A stretch of 64,000 nt of DNA. Source: Aliidiomarina sanyensis. GTDB taxonomy: Bacteria; Pseudomonadota; Gammaproteobacteria; Enterobacterales; Alteromonadaceae. This document shows, in pieces, positions 54,854-64,000 of this stretch. A model generated the notes under the pieces. It searched no databases. It was given only the letters and a program-made list of their open reading frames with translations, and had not been told where the DNA came from. The stretch is from positions 1 to 64,000 of the forward strand of contig NZ_PIPM01000001.1 of NCBI RefSeq assembly GCF_003987175.1, written 5' to 3'. Each line of letters opens with the position of its first letter. Positions within the stretch are counted from its first letter, which is position 1. The position numbers were made by a program, and so were the translations under genes.

Positions 54854-55792
54854 TTAATCCCATGTCGGACTGGTCAGGCGCGCAGGACCATCGCCATATT
54901 GGCGATAACTTTCAACTGAACCGAACTTCTCGTGATGCGCATTCCATTCCTGCGCAGCTTGCTTTAAGGATTCGTTATCCATAGCCACAAAGTTCCAAAA
55001 CATTTTGACAGGCTCGGGGAACGGTGTTCCGCCGACGATCAGTAAGCGTCCTTGACCGGTTAGAACAATGTTTTCGCGGCCCGGTCCAACGACATAACCT
55101 TCATGCATTCCGATCGTACCATCGTGTCCTTCGATAATGATCTCACCACTGGCAACGTAAAACAGATATTCGAAATCCGGATTCAGTTGAATATCGGCGT
55201 GTCCCGGAGCGTCACTTTCATACAGCAGATCAAAGGCCACCGCAGGTGAGCGCGTGGGGACTGATGACAAGCGATCACCTAACTCACCAAGGATAAGCTG
55301 TCCATGAAAATCACCAAAGGTGATCGATGGTAATTGATTTACGTGCTCAAAGGCGGGCTCGCAGTCCATTTCCTCTGGGGGAAGGGCAAGCCAAAGTTGA
55401 ACACCGTGCAGTGCATCTGCGCTTTGGCGACCCGCAGGTATGAGCTCTGCATGAGAGATCCCTTTCCCAGCCGTCATAAGATTGACTTCACCGGGACGTA
55501 ACCACTGTTCATACCCTAAACTATCAAGATGAAGAATGGAGCCCGACCATAACCAGGAGAGTGTTTGTAGTCCAATATGCGGGTGGGGTGGAACATCGAA
55601 CTCGAGCGTTTTATCTGGGGCTGTCGGCCCAAAGTGGTCTAGAAAGCAAAACGGGCCAATCATTCGCTGTTGCTTCTGTGGAAGGATGCGTGCCACGCGC
55701 ATCTCGGGGGTTAGTTCACTGGTTTTGGAGTGCAGGTGGCGTCCTTGGGTCTCACGTGGAGCACAGGCGCAGTCTTTATCGTAGTTCGTCAT
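54854..55792 (-). CDS. Pirin-family protein
   Basis: A 312-residue bicupin. The metal site of the N-terminal cupin is visible in P-P-H-P-H-I-G-L-Q-T and G-K-G-I-S-H-A-E. Pirins include quercetinase-like oxygenases and redox-sensing cofactors; the role here is not clear. The N terminus carries C-A-C-A, which could be a redox or metal site. The gene is 90 bp upstream of the PhoX-like gene on the same strand. Confidence 0.92.
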   Translation of the reverse strand: MTNYDKDCACAPRETQGRHLHSKTSELTPEMRVARILPQKQQRMIGPFCFLDHFGPTAPDKTLEFDVPPHPHIGLQTLSWLWSGSILHLDSLGYEQWLRPGEVNLMTAGKGISHAELIPAGRQSADALHGVQLWLALPPEEMDCEPAFEHVNQLPSITFGDFHGQLILGELGDRLSSVPTRSPAVAFDLLYESDAPGHADIQLNPDFEYLFYVASGEIIIEGHDGTIGMHEGYVVGPGRENIVLTGQGRLLIVGGTPFPEPVKMFWNFVAMDNESLKQAAQEWNAHHEKFGSVESYRQYGDGPARLTSPTWD

Positions 55793-55970
55793 GGGTGTTT
55801 TCTCGCACAGATAAGCGGTCCAGAATAACTACGATGGCGTAAATAAGGGGCGATGTAAAATAGAATGCTCGAATTTTCAGTTGCATCATTACGACATTGG
55901 TCTGGTTTCTTTCAAATTTGGCATCTGGCATCATGCAGCCATGACAATTCGATTTTAAGCGGAAATCTGT

Positions 55971-56441
55971 ATGCAACAACCTGACTCTCCGAGTAACCCG
56001 AATCGACCGAGTATTCAGCGTGTCATTGCGCTTGTTACCGCGCCCGTGGGATTGATTTTTCTTTTGTCGGACCCTCAAGACTTGTTACGTTTAATCATGC
56101 ACACCGGCCTGAGTTGGTATGCAATCTTTACGCCGGTGGCGTGGGGAATTATTTTGGGAACCATAGCGGGTTTGCTCCGATGGGATCGTATTCAGAATTA
56201 TTCAGAATGGGGGGTCTGGTTGAGCACGGCGCTGATGACGTTTGGCATGGTCGGAACGTTCGCAATCTATTTTGAACATCGCCTGTGGTATTTGGCATGG
56301 CCTACGATGTGGCTCGCGATGCTTGGGCTCGGTATTTTTGCCTTTTTCGCCATGCAAGTGCGTTTCTCGCTTAAAATTCAAGATGGTAAACAGAATCCAA
56401 AAGCACGGAGAACCTCCGGGCAAAATACCAAACGGAAGTAA
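55971..56441 (+). CDS. Small four-helix membrane protein abutting pxpA
   Basis: A 156-residue protein with about four TM helices (near 18-33, 48-68, 80-100 and 106-126) and a basic tail. I do not recognise a family. Its stop codon is immediately followed by the pxpA ATG, so the two are almost certainly co-transcribed. A role in uptake of 5-oxoproline or in the membrane is only suggested by position. GCGGAAA precedes the ATG. Confidence 0.7.
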   Translation: MQQPDSPSNPNRPSIQRVIALVTAPVGLIFLLSDPQDLLRLIMHTGLSWYAIFTPVAWGIILGTIAGLLRWDRIQNYSEWGVWLSTALMTFGMVGTFAIYFEHRLWYLAWPTMWLAMLGLGIFAFFAMQVRFSLKIQDGKQNPKARRTSGQNTKRK

Positions 56442-57206
56442 ATGATGGTGCAACTTAATTGCGATTTAGGTGAAAGCTTCGGCGCCTGGTCAATGGGTGA
56501 CGACGCAGCGGTGATGGCCTTTATCGACGAAGCCAATATCGCCTGTGGATTTCACGCAGGCGATCCGCTGACCATGGAAAAGACCATCGCCCTTGCGAAG
56601 GCTCATGATGTTGCAATTGGTGCCCATCCCGCCTACCCAGACCTCGAAGGATTCGGACGTCGCTCGATGGCATTGAGTGAGCAAGAGGTCTACAGCAATG
56701 TGCTTTACCAAGTAGGCGCTTTGTCAGCATTTTGTCGGGCACAGGGTGTCGCGCTGCGATACGTGAAACCTCATGGCGCGCTTTATCATGATCTCCTCAT
56801 CCAAGATGCAACTTTTCGGGGTGTCGTGCGTGCCATCGCGGACTTTGATGCGACCCTTCCGCTGGTTATTTTAGCGCAGCAGAATCCGTCGCATTGGCAA
56901 GAGCAAGCAGCCAAATATGGGGTGGAATTACGATTCGAAGCTTTTGCTGACCGCACCTATGAAGATGACGGTCGACTGCGTTCGCGGCGGGAGCCGGGGG
57001 CCGTGCTTCTGGAGCCCGCACAAATTGTGGCTCAGGCGCTACAAATTGCCCAGTTCGGTACGGTCACTACCTATTCAGGTCATACGATAGCACTGTCCGC
57101 TGACACCTTGTGTGTCCATGGCGACACACCGAGCGCTTTGGATGCCGTGAAGCAGATCCGGACAGCGCTTGATGCGCTTCGAACCTCTGCAGGAGAAGGA
57201 ATATGA
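56442..57206 (+). CDS. pxpA: 5-oxoprolinase subunit A (LamB/YcsF family)
   Basis: A 254-residue subunit of the ATP-dependent prokaryotic 5-oxoprolinase, which converts 5-oxoproline to glutamate. L-N-C-D-L-G-E-S-F-G at the N terminus, A-C-G-F-H-A-G-D-P, G-A-H-P-A-Y-P-D and Y-V-K-P-H-G-A-L-Y are family motifs. Four-base ATGA overlap with pxpB. Confidence 0.96.
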   Translation: MMVQLNCDLGESFGAWSMGDDAAVMAFIDEANIACGFHAGDPLTMEKTIALAKAHDVAIGAHPAYPDLEGFGRRSMALSEQEVYSNVLYQVGALSAFCRAQGVALRYVKPHGALYHDLLIQDATFRGVVRAIADFDATLPLVILAQQNPSHWQEQAAKYGVELRFEAFADRTYEDDGRLRSRREPGAVLLEPAQIVAQALQIAQFGTVTTYSGHTIALSADTLCVHGDTPSALDAVKQIRTALDALRTSAGEGI

Positions 57207-57958
57207 AGGATGGACCAGAAGCATTATTGGAGCGACCAGAACTGACGTTCACAGCAGCGGGCGTTGATGCACTTTTAATGCAGTTCGGACGGACCATGAA
57301 TCCCTGTTTGCCTGATTTTCTGGCCCAGCTCCGCGAGACTATTTTGTCGGATCTTTCATCTGTGGTTCTTGAAGTCGTTCCCGCTTACACCACCTTGTTG
57401 GTGTACTATGAACCACGACTCGTTCGTATTTTTGACTTAGAACAGGCGTTGACACAATTAAGCGATGCGACGCCGTGGGCGTGCACTCCATGGTCTGGTG
57501 ATCCTGAAAAAAACGAGTCGCTGATTCAAGTGCCTGTTTGTTACGACCGGCGGGTTGCACCGGATCTACAGGCAATTTCCGAAGCAACCGGAATGTCCGA
57601 GGATGACATCATTAAGTGCCACACCGACCCTATTTATCAAGTCTATGCGCTAGGCTTTGCCCCCGGTTTTGCTTACCTTGGCGAAGTACCTAAGCCACTG
57701 CAAATCCCACGTCTCGCAGAACCACGGACGCACGTACCTGCAGGCTCCGTTGGTATTGCAGGGGCGCAAACAGCGGTCTATCCCGACGATTCTCCCGGTG
57801 GGTGGCATTTGATTGGCCGGAGTCCGTTTCGTTGGTTCGATCCCCAAAGCACCCCAATGACCCCGGTACAAGTGGGTGATCGTATCCGATTCTACGGCAT
57901 CGAGTACGATGAGTTCGAGGCGTTATGGAGTAAGCATCATGGGGAGAAGCCAGAATGA
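57203..57958 (+). CDS. pxpB: 5-oxoprolinase subunit B (KipI family)
   Basis: A 251-residue KipI-type subunit. G-F-A-P-G-F-A-Y-L-G and the C-terminal G-W-H-L-I-G-R-S-P-F segment are characteristic. It overlaps pxpA and pxpC by four bases each, so all three are translationally coupled. Confidence 0.95.
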   Translation: MKDGPEALLERPELTFTAAGVDALLMQFGRTMNPCLPDFLAQLRETILSDLSSVVLEVVPAYTTLLVYYEPRLVRIFDLEQALTQLSDATPWACTPWSGDPEKNESLIQVPVCYDRRVAPDLQAISEATGMSEDDIIKCHTDPIYQVYALGFAPGFAYLGEVPKPLQIPRLAEPRTHVPAGSVGIAGAQTAVYPDDSPGGWHLIGRSPFRWFDPQSTPMTPVQVGDRIRFYGIEYDEFEALWSKHHGEKPE

Positions 57959-58881
57959 CAGGATTTCGTGTTCTCAAAGGGGGAATCCTTACGCTCATTC
58001 AAGATATAGGGCGCTTGGGATATCAGCATTTGGGGGTATCTCGTGGCGGACCCTTGGATGCGCAATCAGCCTATTGGGCAAATCGACTACTGGATAATGA
58101 ACCGAGCGCGGCAGTGCTCGAAATTACTGCCGGTGGATTTGAAGTTGAGGCGCAATCACAGACCATGGTGGCGGTCACGGGCGGTGACTTGAATTTAACC
58201 ATCAACGGTGAGCCACAGGCTCCATGGCGCAGCTTCTGGGTTCGGCAAGGGGATCGTCTGAAGTTTGGAACACCTCGATATGGTTTTCGTGCTTACCTAG
58301 CGGTTTCTGGTGGATTCCAGACGGAGCCGGTGCTTGGAAGTCGGGCAACCGTTGCGCGGGATAAGTTAGGCGGCGTGAATGGACACGGGGAAGCTGTTCG
58401 AGAAGGGGATTACCTGCCTTGTAAGCATCTGACAAGTGAAGGGATTGCACGGCAAATTCCACAGCGCTATCTGCCGCAAATAAGCCAACAGATCACGTTA
58501 CATCTCATACCTGGCTATCAGCAACATGAGTTCAGCAAGGGCACGTGGCAGCAACTGTGGAATCAGGAATTCAAACTCGATCATCAGAGCAATCGGCAGG
58601 GGGCGCGCCTGCAAGGTAAAGCACTTCCAGTTCCTGCGGGAGAGTTTTTATCGGAAGGCGTGAGTTACGGTGCGGTTCAAGTTCCTCCGAACGGTCAGCC
58701 GATTATTATGCTCGATGACCGTCAATCACTCGGTGGGTATCCAAAGCTGGGTAATATCCTTCCATTAGATGGCTTTAAGCTTGCGCAATGTGCGCCTGGA
58801 GCCGTCATTCGATTCCAGCCGATTCATCTGGCGGCAGCGCAACAACAAATGCGACGCTATCTTCGCTTTTTCGGCTTGTAA
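57955..58881 (+). CDS. pxpC: 5-oxoprolinase subunit C (KipA family)
   Basis: A 308-residue subunit of the biotin-dependent-carboxylase-like KipA family. Q-D-I-G-R-L-G-Y-Q-H-L-G-V-S-R-G-G-P-L-D is at the N terminus, and D-D-R-Q-S-L-G-G-Y-P and L-A-V-S-G-G-F are further motifs. Last gene of the oxoprolinase operon. Confidence 0.95.
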   Translation: MTGFRVLKGGILTLIQDIGRLGYQHLGVSRGGPLDAQSAYWANRLLDNEPSAAVLEITAGGFEVEAQSQTMVAVTGGDLNLTINGEPQAPWRSFWVRQGDRLKFGTPRYGFRAYLAVSGGFQTEPVLGSRATVARDKLGGVNGHGEAVREGDYLPCKHLTSEGIARQIPQRYLPQISQQITLHLIPGYQQHEFSKGTWQQLWNQEFKLDHQSNRQGARLQGKALPVPAGEFLSEGVSYGAVQVPPNGQPIIMLDDRQSLGGYPKLGNILPLDGFKLAQCAPGAVIRFQPIHLAAAQQQMRRYLRFFGL

Positions 58882-58948
58882 GCAACGCATATTATTGCGA
58901 TCATAGCGGCCATTTTGCAGTCGCAACGAATTTACGGAGAGCATGTTC

Positions 58949-60622
58949 ATGGCCGAAAGCGCCTCGCGTCCGACCAACTTTATTCGCAAGATTATCGATC
59001 AAGATCTTGAATCCGGTAAACACCAAAGCGTTCACACGCGGTTTCCACCTGAGCCGAATGGCTATTTGCACATTGGCCATGCGAAATCGATCGTGCTCAA
59101 TTTTGGTATCGCGGATGATTATCAGGGTACTTGCAACTTGCGCTTCGATGACACGAACCCGTTAAAAGAGAGTCAAGAGTACGTCAGCGCGATTAAAGAA
59201 GATGTTCGTTGGCTCGGATACGAGTGGGAAGGAAAAGAACGCTATTCGTCGGACTATTTCGATGCATTGCATGGCTTTGCGATAGAACTTATCGAAAAGG
59301 GGCTCGCGTATGTAGATTTCAGTGCGCAGGACGATATCCGTGCGATGCGTGGAACCCTCACTGAACCGGGCGTGAATAGCCCATATCGGGATACTGATGT
59401 GGCCACCAACCTTGCGGAGTTTGCGAAGATGACCGCGGGAGACTATCCCGAGGGACATTGTTCGTTACGTGCCAAAATTGACATGGCGTCCCCGTTCATG
59501 TGTATGCGTGATCCAGTGATTTATCGAATTCGCCATGTTCATCACCATCAAACCGGCGATGCGTGGTGTGTTTATCCGATGTACGATTTTACGCACTGTA
59601 TTTCCGATGCCCTCGAAGGAATTACACACTCGCTATGTACGCTTGAGTTTCAAGACAATCGTCGTTTGTATGACTGGATTTTGGATAACATCACAATTCC
59701 ATGTCATCCACAGCAGATCGAATTTTCGCGTCTCAACCTAGAATATACGGTGATGAGTAAACGGAAATTAAACTTGTTGGTGACGGAAGGGCATGTATCT
59801 GGTTGGGATGATCCGCGTATGCCGACGATTGCAGGTTTGCGCCGCCGTGGCTATACACCTGCCTCGTTACGGGAGTTTGCACATCGGATCGGTGTGACCA
59901 AAATGGATAACATGGTCGAAATGGGGCTTCTGGAATCCTGTATTCGGGACGACCTCAATGAAAATGCGCCCCGTGCGATGGCTGTGTTGGATCCAGTCAA
60001 AGTGGTGATTGAAAACTACCCGAGCGGAGCAAGTGAAGTTCTTACGGCCCCAAATCATCCAAATCGAGAAGACCTTGGCGTTCGTGAGGTTCCATTTAGC
60101 GGTGAAATATACATCGAGCGTGAGGACTTCAAAGAGGAGGCAAATAAGAAATTTAAGCGTCTCGTGCTTGGCAAGGAAGTTCGTTTGCGTAATGCGTATG
60201 TGATTAAAGCCGAGCGCGTTGAGAAAGACGCGGATGGCAATATCACAACCATTTTCTGTCAGTATGATCCGGATACCCTTGGGAAAGATCCCGCGGATGG
60301 CCGTAAGGTAAAAGGCGTAATTCATTGGGTTTCTGCAGCGCATGCGTTACCTGCAGAAGTTCGATTGTATGACCGCTTGTTCAATGTCCCAAATCCGGCG
60401 ACTGCGGAAACCCTTGATGACGTGATCAATCCTGAGTCGTTAATCGTGAAGCACGGCTTCGTAGAACCTTCATTGGCCCAGGCTAAGCCGGAGCAAGGCT
60501 TTCAGTTTGAACGCACGGGATACTTTTGCCTCGATAATAAGGATGCCACGAACCAGACGCTTGTGTTCAACCGAACGGTTGGACTCCGTGACTCGTGGGC
60601 TAAAATGAGTGGCGATGATTAA
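58949..60622 (+). CDS. glnS: Glutaminyl-tRNA synthetase
   Basis: A 557-residue class I synthetase. [15 protein letters not shown] carries the HIGH motif and V-M-S-K-R-K-L the KMSKS-type motif; C-terminal anticodon-binding beta-barrels are present. [10 protein letters not shown] near the N terminus matches the enterobacterial enzyme, so I choose the ATG at 58949 (nine bases after GGAG) over the ATG at 58943. Confidence 0.98.
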   Translation: MAESASRPTNFIRKIIDQDLESGKHQSVHTRFPPEPNGYLHIGHAKSIVLNFGIADDYQGTCNLRFDDTNPLKESQEYVSAIKEDVRWLGYEWEGKERYSSDYFDALHGFAIELIEKGLAYVDFSAQDDIRAMRGTLTEPGVNSPYRDTDVATNLAEFAKMTAGDYPEGHCSLRAKIDMASPFMCMRDPVIYRIRHVHHHQTGDAWCVYPMYDFTHCISDALEGITHSLCTLEFQDNRRLYDWILDNITIPCHPQQIEFSRLNLEYTVMSKRKLNLLVTEGHVSGWDDPRMPTIAGLRRRGYTPASLREFAHRIGVTKMDNMVEMGLLESCIRDDLNENAPRAMAVLDPVKVVIENYPSGASEVLTAPNHPNREDLGVREVPFSGEIYIEREDFKEEANKKFKRLVLGKEVRLRNAYVIKAERVEKDADGNITTIFCQYDPDTLGKDPADGRKVKGVIHWVSAAHALPAEVRLYDRLFNVPNPATAETLDDVINPESLIVKHGFVEPSLAQAKPEQGFQFERTGYFCLDNKDATNQTLVFNRTVGLRDSWAKMSGDD

Positions 60623-60628
60623 AGCGCT

Positions 60629-60651
60629 GGCCGGTGCTCAATGCGCCGGCC
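60629..60651 (+). terminator. Possible weak terminator after glnS
   Basis: GGCCGGTGC pairs with GCGCCGGCC (one G-T pair) around TCAAT. No T-run follows, so termination efficiency is doubtful. Confidence 0.45.
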
Positions 60652-60670
60652 TGTTGTCATCTCGGGACGG

Positions 60671-60934
60671 CTACTTTAATAAATCAAGCTGTCCCGAACT
60701 TTCCTGTTCCTCTTTCTCTGCTGCAGATTGTTGACGAAGAAATGCAGCACGACGCTTTTGACGATCCGCTAATAGTCGTAAGATTCGCGCTCGCTCTGCT
60801 TCGGGCTTCTCGTGCCAGTTAAACCGTTCATCGCGCGAACGGAGGCAGCCACGACAATACCCACGAGGCCCGGATTCACAAACACCGATGCACGGGTTCG
60901 GCAGCTCGAAAAGTTCAATTTGATCAGCGGCCAT
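60671..60934 (-). CDS. DUF1289 cysteine-rich protein
   Basis: An 87-residue protein with the four-cysteine pattern C-I-G-V-C, G-Y-C-R-G-C (C-x3-C-x7-C-x2-C) near the N terminus, followed by E-R-F-N-W and a basic helical tail, as in DUF1289 proteins. It probably binds a metal or iron-sulfur cluster. The ATG at 60934 overlaps the end of the AraC-type gene by 11 bases and uses GAGGAG inside that gene. The frame opens at 61006. Confidence 0.87.
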   Translation of the reverse strand: MAADQIELFELPNPCIGVCESGPRGYCRGCLRSRDERFNWHEKPEAERARILRLLADRQKRRAAFLRQQSAAEKEEQESSGQLDLLK

Positions 60935-61850
60935 CGTGTGTTCGCTCCTCGTGAGAATCTTGACGGTCTTCCGCTGCTTCGCGATAACGTTGAGGCGCCA
61001 TTCCAATCACCTTTTTGAAAAGCCGCGAGAAATAATACGGATCGTCAAAGCCGAAACTCAAAGCTATTTGACGTACGCTCTGTTCTGTTTCTTCGAGCAT
61101 CTTTCTCGCAGCTTGCATCTTCATCTCGTTAAAGTATCGGATGGGGGGAAGGCCCGTGAGCTCTCTAAATCGCTTACTAAAATAATAGCGGGAAAGCCCA
61201 GTAAACGCAGCAAAGTCATCCAATTCAAGTTGCCGATGGCTATTATCTCGCATAAATCGATCAAGTGCGGTGAGATTAAACCCAGATTCTAGCTTATCTG
61301 GATCGCGCACCAACAGCGGAAGCTGGGCGAGGAGTTTACGCAAGAGGGCAGCAGCAAGCATCGCGCGCTCGAAGGTAAGTCGCTGATGTTGTAAGTTTAA
61401 CAACTCAGTGACATCGGGCAGTAGTGCTTGCCAACGACGCAAGGTAAGCACCGGAGGGCGCCCGGTGTGTCGTTGAATCCCAATATAGTCCATGAATTGT
61501 TGGGAATGTTCTCCGGCAAAATGGGTCCAATAGATACTCCATGGTTGTTCAGGGTCACTATGGTAGCTATGGGCGACACCTTTTGGGAGAAATAGGACTT
61601 CTCCTGCGGTGATTGTGCCTCGGTGCTGTTCGGTTCGATAAAAACCCCGTCCTGCATGACAAAAAATCAGCAAGTGATCCGTATGTGTAGAACGACGAAC
61701 TCGATGATCACGTGCTTCAAGATAGTGCCCATAGGCCACAGGGTATAGTTGGCTGCTCAATGGATGCTGAGCAAGCTGTCGGGTAATATTATGGGGCAGC
61801 AAGAGGCGCGAACTTCCCGCGGGAAGGGGCCAATCAGACGGTTGACTCAT
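60924..61850 (-). CDS. AraC-family regulator, MmsR-like
   Basis: A 308-residue regulator with an N-terminal cupin sensor (F-L-P-K-G-V-A-H-S-Y-H) and two C-terminal helix-turn-helix motifs (F-T-G-L-S-R-Y-Y-F-S-K-R-F and I-A-L-S-F-G-F-D-D-P-Y-Y-F-S-R). Placement divergent from mmsA suggests the valine-pathway activator MmsR, which in Pseudomonas is an AraC-type protein of similar length. The frame reaches a TTG at 61853, but the adjoining ATG is more likely. Confidence 0.88.
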   Translation of the reverse strand: MSQPSDWPLPAGSSRLLLPHNITRQLAQHPLSSQLYPVAYGHYLEARDHRVRRSTHTDHLLIFCHAGRGFYRTEQHRGTITAGEVLFLPKGVAHSYHSDPEQPWSIYWTHFAGEHSQQFMDYIGIQRHTGRPPVLTLRRWQALLPDVTELLNLQHQRLTFERAMLAAALLRKLLAQLPLLVRDPDKLESGFNLTALDRFMRDNSHRQLELDDFAAFTGLSRYYFSKRFRELTGLPPIRYFNEMKMQAARKMLEETEQSVRQIALSFGFDDPYYFSRLFKKVIGMAPQRYREAAEDRQDSHEERTHDGR

Positions 61851-61925
61851 CAATTAGGGTCTTCATCGTAAATAGCAATATTGTCCATCATACAGGCAAT
61901 TTTATCGATTCTAAAGTGCGCGCGG

Positions 61926-61963
61926 TTTTGTTCTAATGCTGAACAGGTAAAAACCGAACAAAA
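61926..61963. promoter_or_regulatory. Candidate MmsR operator region
   Basis: TTTTGTTC (61926-61933) and GAACAAAA (61956-61963) form an inverted repeat; an extra GAACA lies at 61941-61945, giving direct repeats 15 bases apart. These sit about 50-80 bases upstream of the mmsA start, in the normal region for an AraC-type activator. Confidence 0.45.
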
Positions 61964-62008
61964 TTTTTACATCTGAGCGCATCAGGCATGCGCTCGAGCG
62001 AGGATATC

Positions 62009-63514
62009 ATGAGTACGACACAAGGTTTGAAGGTCAAGTTGTTTATCGAAGGTGAATTTGTAGAATCGCAAACGACCCAGTATATCCCTGTCACAAATCC
62101 GGCGACCCAAGAGGTCATCGCCGAGGCTCCGTGTGCGACGGATGCTGAAGTTGAGCGGGCGATTGCACACGCGAAAAAAACCTTTGAAACATGGAGAGAT
62201 ACGCCAGTTCCAGAGCGCGCTCGTGTGATGATGCGCTATCAAGCGCTTCTCAAAGAGCATCACGACGAGCTCGCGACCATTCTTGCCAAAGAGACGGGTA
62301 AGACCTTTGAAGATGCCAAAGGCGACGTATGGCGTGGGATTGAAGTCGTTGAACAAGCCGCGAATATCCCTGCACTCATGATGGGTGAAACCGCTGAGAA
62401 TGTCGCACGGGGTATCGACACCTATAGCTATATCCAACCCTTAGGCGTTTGCACGGGAATCACCCCCTTTAACTTCCCTGCAATGATTCCATTATGGATG
62501 TTCCCGATGGCTATTGCCTGCGGAAATACGTTCGTGCTGAAGCCGTCTGAGCAGGATCCGCTTACGCCCATGCGTCTCGCGGAGCTTTTTGAGGAAGCAG
62601 GCGCGCCGAAAGGGGTGTTGCAAGTGATTCACGGTAGCAAAGCCCAAGTGGATATTCTTCTAAAACACCAAGATATCAAAGCGATATCTTTCGTTGGCTC
62701 AGTCCCAGTCGGACAATACATCTATCGGACAGGTACAGAGCATTTGAAGCGAGTCCAAGCGTTTGCAGGTGCCAAAAACCACAGTGTCATTATGCCAGAT
62801 GCGAATAAGCAAATGGTCATCAATAACTTGGTAGGTGCGTCCGTGGGTGCTGCGGGCCAACGTTGTATGGCAATCTCTGTTGCGGTATTCGTCGGCCAGT
62901 CAAAAGAGTGGATTCCTGAATTGGCGAGTGAGTTGGCCAAGGTCAAGCCAGGTGCTTGGGATGATCCAAAGGCAGCCTATGGCCCGTTGATCAGCCCACA
63001 GGCCAAGCAACGCGTTCTTGATATGATTCAGAAAGGAAAAGAAGAAGGCGCGGAGTGTCTCGTGGACGGCACGAATTGCGAAGTGGACGGATTCCCGAAT
63101 GGAAACTGGGTGGGGCCGACGTTCTTTAGCAAAGTCACCAAAGAGATGAGCATCTATCAACAAGAGATATTTGGTCCGGTGCTGTGTGCTGTAGAAGTGG
63201 ACACACTCGAAGAAGCGCTCGAACTCGTAAATAGCAATCCGTTTGGAAACGGAACCTCTATTTTCACCACAAATGGTGCTGCGGCGCGTAAATATCAGCA
63301 TGAGGTTGAAGTCGGTCAGGTGGGTATCAATATCCCAATCCCTGTTCCATTGCCTTTCTTCTCGTTCACTGGTTGGAAGAATTCGTTCTTCGGTGATTTG
63401 CACGCTTACGGAAAGCAGGCGATCCGTTTTTACAGTGAAACCAAAACCATTACCGCCCGTTGGCCTGAAACCGATATTGATACAGGTCCTAACATGACAA
63501 TCAAGCTGCAGTAA
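62009..63514 (+). CDS. mmsA: Methylmalonate-semialdehyde dehydrogenase (CoA-acylating)
   Basis: A 501-residue aldehyde dehydrogenase that turns methylmalonate semialdehyde into propionyl-CoA in valine breakdown. [14 protein letters not shown] is the MmsA signature; the catalytic cysteine is in G-Q-R-C-M-A-I-S near residue 286, and F-V-G-S-V-P-V-G is a cofactor-site segment. The ATG at 62009 follows GAGG; the frame opens 7 codons upstream. It is followed by an acyl-CoA dehydrogenase gene after 16 bp. Confidence 0.97.
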   Translation: MSTTQGLKVKLFIEGEFVESQTTQYIPVTNPATQEVIAEAPCATDAEVERAIAHAKKTFETWRDTPVPERARVMMRYQALLKEHHDELATILAKETGKTFEDAKGDVWRGIEVVEQAANIPALMMGETAENVARGIDTYSYIQPLGVCTGITPFNFPAMIPLWMFPMAIACGNTFVLKPSEQDPLTPMRLAELFEEAGAPKGVLQVIHGSKAQVDILLKHQDIKAISFVGSVPVGQYIYRTGTEHLKRVQAFAGAKNHSVIMPDANKQMVINNLVGASVGAAGQRCMAISVAVFVGQSKEWIPELASELAKVKPGAWDDPKAAYGPLISPQAKQRVLDMIQKGKEEGAECLVDGTNCEVDGFPNGNWVGPTFFSKVTKEMSIYQQEIFGPVLCAVEVDTLEEALELVNSNPFGNGTSIFTTNGAAARKYQHEVEVGQVGINIPIPVPLPFFSFTGWKNSFFGDLHAYGKQAIRFYSETKTITARWPETDIDTGPNMTIKLQ

Positions 63515-63530
63515 TCGAGGAGAATTTCGC

Positions 63531-64000
63531 GTGAACTTCAACTTAACAGACGATCAACAAGCTTTTGTCGATACTGCGCGTGCGTTTGCGGAAAAGGAAA
63601 TGGCACCTTATGCGGGTCAGTGGGATGCGGAACACCATTTCCCGCTTGAAGTCTTCCGTAAAGCCGGCGAGATGGGTTTTATGGGCATGTATACCCCTGA
63701 GGATGCCGGTGGTTTCGGGATGAGTCGCCTGGATGCGGCGCTTATCTTTGAACAGTTGGCGATGGGTTGCACCGCAACGACGGCCATGATGACGATTCAC
63801 AACATGGTGACTTGGATGATCGGTTCATTCGCGCAACGTGAGATCATGGATGCGTGGGTTCCAGACCTCGTGGCTGGCGAAAAGCTGGGTTCCTATTGCT
63901 TGACAGAACCCGGCTCGGGTTCCGATGCTGCTAGTTTGCGGACGAGCGCCAAGAAAGACGGCGATGATTATGTCCTGAATGGCTCGAAAATGTTTATTTC
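63531..64000 (+). CDS. Acyl-CoA dehydrogenase, probably isobutyryl-CoA dehydrogenase (partial)
   Basis: The reading frame runs off the window end; 156 complete codons are visible. It begins with GTG, with GAGGAG eight bases upstream. M-N-F-N-L-T-D-D-Q-Q-A-F at the N terminus and C-L-T-E-P-G-S-G-S-D-A-A-S near residue 123 are the acyl-CoA dehydrogenase N-terminal domain. Its position after mmsA points to the valine intermediate isobutyryl-CoA. More valine-pathway genes are expected to the right. Confidence 0.92.
   Translation, partial: MNFNLTDDQQAFVDTARAFAEKEMAPYAGQWDAEHHFPLEVFRKAGEMGFMGMYTPEDAGGFGMSRLDAALIFEQLAMGCTATTAMMTIHNMVTWMIGSFAQREIMDAWVPDLVAGEKLGSYCLTEPGSGSDAASLRTSAKKDGDDYVLNGSKMFI

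Overview
The window is chromosomal DNA from a Gram-negative gammaproteobacterium. Gene content, lipoprotein and Tat signals, the sdhCDAB-sucABCD order and candidate LiuR, MetJ and Zur sites all fit a marine Alteromonadales-type heterotroph. Idiomarinaceae is my best guess, by inference and not from any search. The lifestyle suggested is amino-acid catabolism: leucine (liu genes), valine (mms genes), 5-oxoproline (pxpABC) and a complete oxidative branch of the TCA cycle. I saw no tRNA, rRNA, insertion sequence, prophage, integrase or CRISPR array. Almost all of the DNA is dense, ordinary core genome.

Region 1 (1-15,220): a secreted protein of unknown function, ETF:ubiquinone oxidoreductase (entry of acyl-CoA dehydrogenase electrons into the quinone pool), a membrane GGDEF/EAL protein, and then a seven-gene minus-strand leucine/isovalerate operon in the order liuR-liuA-liuB-liuC-liuD-liuE-acetoacetyl-CoA synthetase. 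A perfect 16-bp palindrome lies upstream of liuR. A divergent thiolase on the other side of it completes conversion of acetoacetyl-CoA to acetyl-CoA.

Region 2 (15,220-29,500): a 36-residue membrane miniprotein too short for ordinary gene calling, SppA, a large unrecognised membrane protein, and a minus-strand run encoding an RND efflux system (adaptor plus two pumps), a DUF3192-like lipoprotein, an EamA transporter and a metallophosphoesterase.

Region 3 (29,500-43,460): methionine genes metY (with MetJ-type boxes) and metA, then citrate synthase divergent from sdhCDAB-sucABCD. SucB carries two lipoyl domains.

Region 4 (43,460-55,800): a candidate 67-residue small gene with a textbook promoter and Shine-Dalgarno, two lipoproteins (one His-rich, with a strong Zur-type operator), and a LysR-controlled cluster of acyl-CoA dehydrogenase, APH-type kinase, histidine-phosphatase-like protein and short-chain dehydrogenase. 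That cluster resembles the kinase/dehydrogenase route for 4-hydroxyacyl-CoA catabolism. PhzF, an alpha/beta hydrolase, a Tat-exported PhoX-like lipoprotein and a pirin follow.

Region 5 (55,800-64,000): a small membrane protein abutting pxpABC, glnS, a DUF1289 protein overlapping an AraC-type (MmsR-like) regulator, and divergent mmsA followed by an acyl-CoA dehydrogenase that runs off the window end. Several CDS starts below were moved downstream of the longest possible start because a better ribosome site, a neighbour overlap or the family length supports the shorter form.
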